Below are positions 62,488-64,000 of a stretch of DNA of 64,000 nt, one piece after another. Origin of the DNA: Bacilli bacterium. Its GTDB lineage: Bacteria; Bacillota_I; Bacilli_A; RFN20; CAG-826. The stretch covers positions 4,110 to 68,109 of the forward strand of contig CAAFZT010000015.1 in NCBI GenBank assembly GCA_900767605.1, in the 5' to 3' direction. The notes below the pieces were generated by a model that worked only from the letters and a program-made list of their open reading frames with translations, was not told the origin of the DNA and did no database searches. The translations under genes were made by a program, and so were the position numbers. Numbering within the stretch: the stretch's first letter is position 1; each line of letters starts with the position of its first letter.

Positions 62488-63980
62488 ATGATGGAAAAAA
62501 TGCCGAAGCAAAAAAGAACTTTCTCTGCCGATGCCACCACTTCGATGGGTGGGTTTTCGCTCTTACTTTTTGGTTTATTGATTGGGCTAAGCCCGTTTAC
62601 TCATTTGAAATTTATCGCCTACTGCGTGGACTGGGCCTTTGGCTATATCGGTTTATATAGTCTTTCACTTTTGCTCGTTTGGGTGGGATTTAAACGCCTT
62701 TTTCACAAGAAAATTAAGGCGAAGCCCACTCCCTTTTTCGTTACCGGTTTGATTCTTCTTTTTGCTTTTGCCGTTTTGCTAGGCAGCTTTGTTGGCAATT
62801 ACGGAACAAAATTCGAATTCGCCCAATATTCCGACGCCATGCAAAAAGGCATGCTTTATGTAAAACAAGGCGGGCAATTCGGAAAATTAGGGTACGATCC
62901 GACCCTTTGCGGCGGTGCGCTTGGATTTTTGCTCACGGGGCTATTTGTATCCGTGGGCAATTGGCTTGCCATTTTGCTTTTGGTCTTTCTATCCCTCTTT
63001 GTTTCATTATTCCTTTTCTGGCCTTGCTGGGAAAAATTAGGAAAGAAAATTTCCTCTTCCCTTGCCATTGCTAAGGCTAGGCGGTCTGAAAAGAAGGAAA
63101 AGCAAAATAGTGCCCCGTCCGAACCTTCGGACTCCTTTGACTGGAACCAAAGTGATGAAGAGCCTATTTTAGCGGCGGAAAAACCGATTTGGAATGGGCC
63201 TGAACCTCAAAATAGCGAGCCTCTCGCCCCAGCAGAAGAACCCTCTTTGGAATGCCCAACTCGTCCCACCTTTGTTCGTGCTTCTAGCGCCCCGATTACA
63301 GAAACTAGAAGAGAACATCTCGAGGCAATGAAAGCCCAACAATTCACTGAGCCTGCCCCTCAAGTCGAAAGTACGCCCTTTTCTTTTGCCCCTACTAGTG
63401 GCGGAGAACTTCGCCGGGCTTTGTTCCCAGGAACCTCCCCTTCGCCTAGCCAAACCCCCTCTAGTGTTTCGCCTAGCCCTGTTGTTGCCCCCGCCCCGGC
63501 TCCTTCCCCCACTATCTCTACGTCTCCTATTGTTCCTCATTCCGTTCAAGAAGAGGCGATAGAAGAGGATTCGTTTGTTCCTTCCTTCCAACAAGAAAGA
63601 ATTGTTGAACCCGAGATTATCCAAGAAAAAGAAGTCACGGACATCGCGCCTACTCCGATTCAAAAACCCGCTCCTGCCAAACGACGCGTTGCCGCTGAGC
63701 CAGCCCCTACCCCGATTCAAGTCCAAACGACGGTAGAAGAAGTTCCCGCCCCGTCTCCTGTAGTGACTTTTTCTTCGCCTGCTCCCACTCAAAATGCCTC
63801 GAATCCCGATATTCCAGACGCCGCGCCGCTTCCCCCTTATGAGATGCCGGGTCTTGATTTGATTAATCCGCCCACGGCAGAAGACACATCGCTAGTTGAA
63901 AAAGTCAACCAAGAATGCCAAGACAAAATTCAAAAGATCAATCAACTATTCATGGATATGGGCATAGGCGCCAGCGTTGC
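62488..63980 (+). CDS. ftsK: DNA translocase FtsK/SpoIIIE (3' partial)
   Basis: An open frame of about 500 codons runs to the window end. It has four membrane helices (about residues 22-170; GGFSLLLFGLLIGLSPF first), a Pro/Ser/Ala-rich linker of about 250 residues with repeated APAP/SPSP stretches, and the start of the translocase alpha domain (EMPGLDLINPP, then KINQLFMDMGIGASV). That segment directly precedes the GPxVTxY motif of FtsK. The RecA-like motor lies beyond. Start: ATG-ATG at 62488/62491, 5-8 nt after the -10 box. The true sequence ends at 63980 because adapter follows. Confidence 0.92.
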
Positions 63981-64000
63981 AGATCGGAAGAGCACACGTC
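63981..64000 (+). other. Illumina TruSeq adapter remnant
   Basis: The last 20 bases, AGATCGGAAGAGCACACGTC, equal the start of the standard Illumina read-1 adapter. They translate in frame as a false FtsK tail (DRKSTR). This is artificial sequence at the contig end. Confidence 0.97.

Noticed and set aside
63169..63792. Reverse-strand frame opposite ftsK linker
   Set aside because: Arg/Gly-rich mirror of the Pro/Ser/Ala-rich FtsK linker.

Overview
The window looks like one assembled contig from an uncultured anaerobic, fermentative member of the Bacillota, most likely class Bacilli in a gut lineage related to Erysipelotrichales/Mollicutes. This placement is inferred from gene content: Bacillus-type synteny (ezrA-nifS-thiI; rimP-nusA-ylxR-ylxQ-infB-rbfA; rpsO-pnp), an RNase J family protein, CIRCE control of groESL, a T-box on thrS, and an electron-bifurcating [FeFe] hydrogenase. 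UGA is a normal stop and Trp is UGG, so this is not the Mollicutes code 4. No phage, CRISPR array or transposase was seen.

Layout. 1-6350: the tail of one [FeFe] hydrogenase, a palindrome-bounded AAA ATPase, then a hydCBA operon. 6400-8316: a frameshifted DUF2804 gene, initiator tRNA-Met, and a candidate type I toxin-antitoxin locus. 8317-17172: pepV-trmB-ytpR, a LacI regulator, CIRCE-groES-groEL, a 34-bp tandem repeat, tyrS, an orphan degenerate response regulator and a GNAT enzyme. 17192-25872: rpsD (reverse) with leader, then ezrA-nifS-thiI-DUF3737-patB-lipase-like. 25891-34200: mostly reverse-strand rplT-rpmI-infC, a degenerate Fic protein, thrS with T-box and a lipoprotein, plus a hemerythrin-like protein, an alkyltransferase and a SHOCT protein on the forward strand. 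34431-43270: DUF389, leuS, tRNA-Thr, degV and surface or membrane proteins. 42710-49847: the nusA-infB operon, truB and ribF. 49874-64000: typA, a GGDEF protein, rpsO-pnp, a methyltransferase, a three-gene glycerol-3-phosphate-dehydrogenase-like operon, a YfcE-like phosphoesterase, an RNase J2-like protein and the start of ftsK.

Main novelties. (1) At least eleven genes have a -10 box 5-9 nt before the start codon and no Shine-Dalgarno sequence, so they appear to be transcribed leaderless; operon-internal genes keep strong Shine-Dalgarno sites. (2) The ATPase gene is tightly bracketed by three copies of a structured palindrome with a compensatory base change. (3) A 28-residue hydrophobic/basic peptide gene sits opposite a short terminator RNA, with 5'-3' long-range complementarity typical of type I toxins. 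(4) infC appears to start at AUA. (5) The initiator tRNA has C33 and an A29-U41 pair. (6) Two tRNA transcripts begin with the same TTGCCGAT leader. The last 20 bases are Illumina adapter, not genome.
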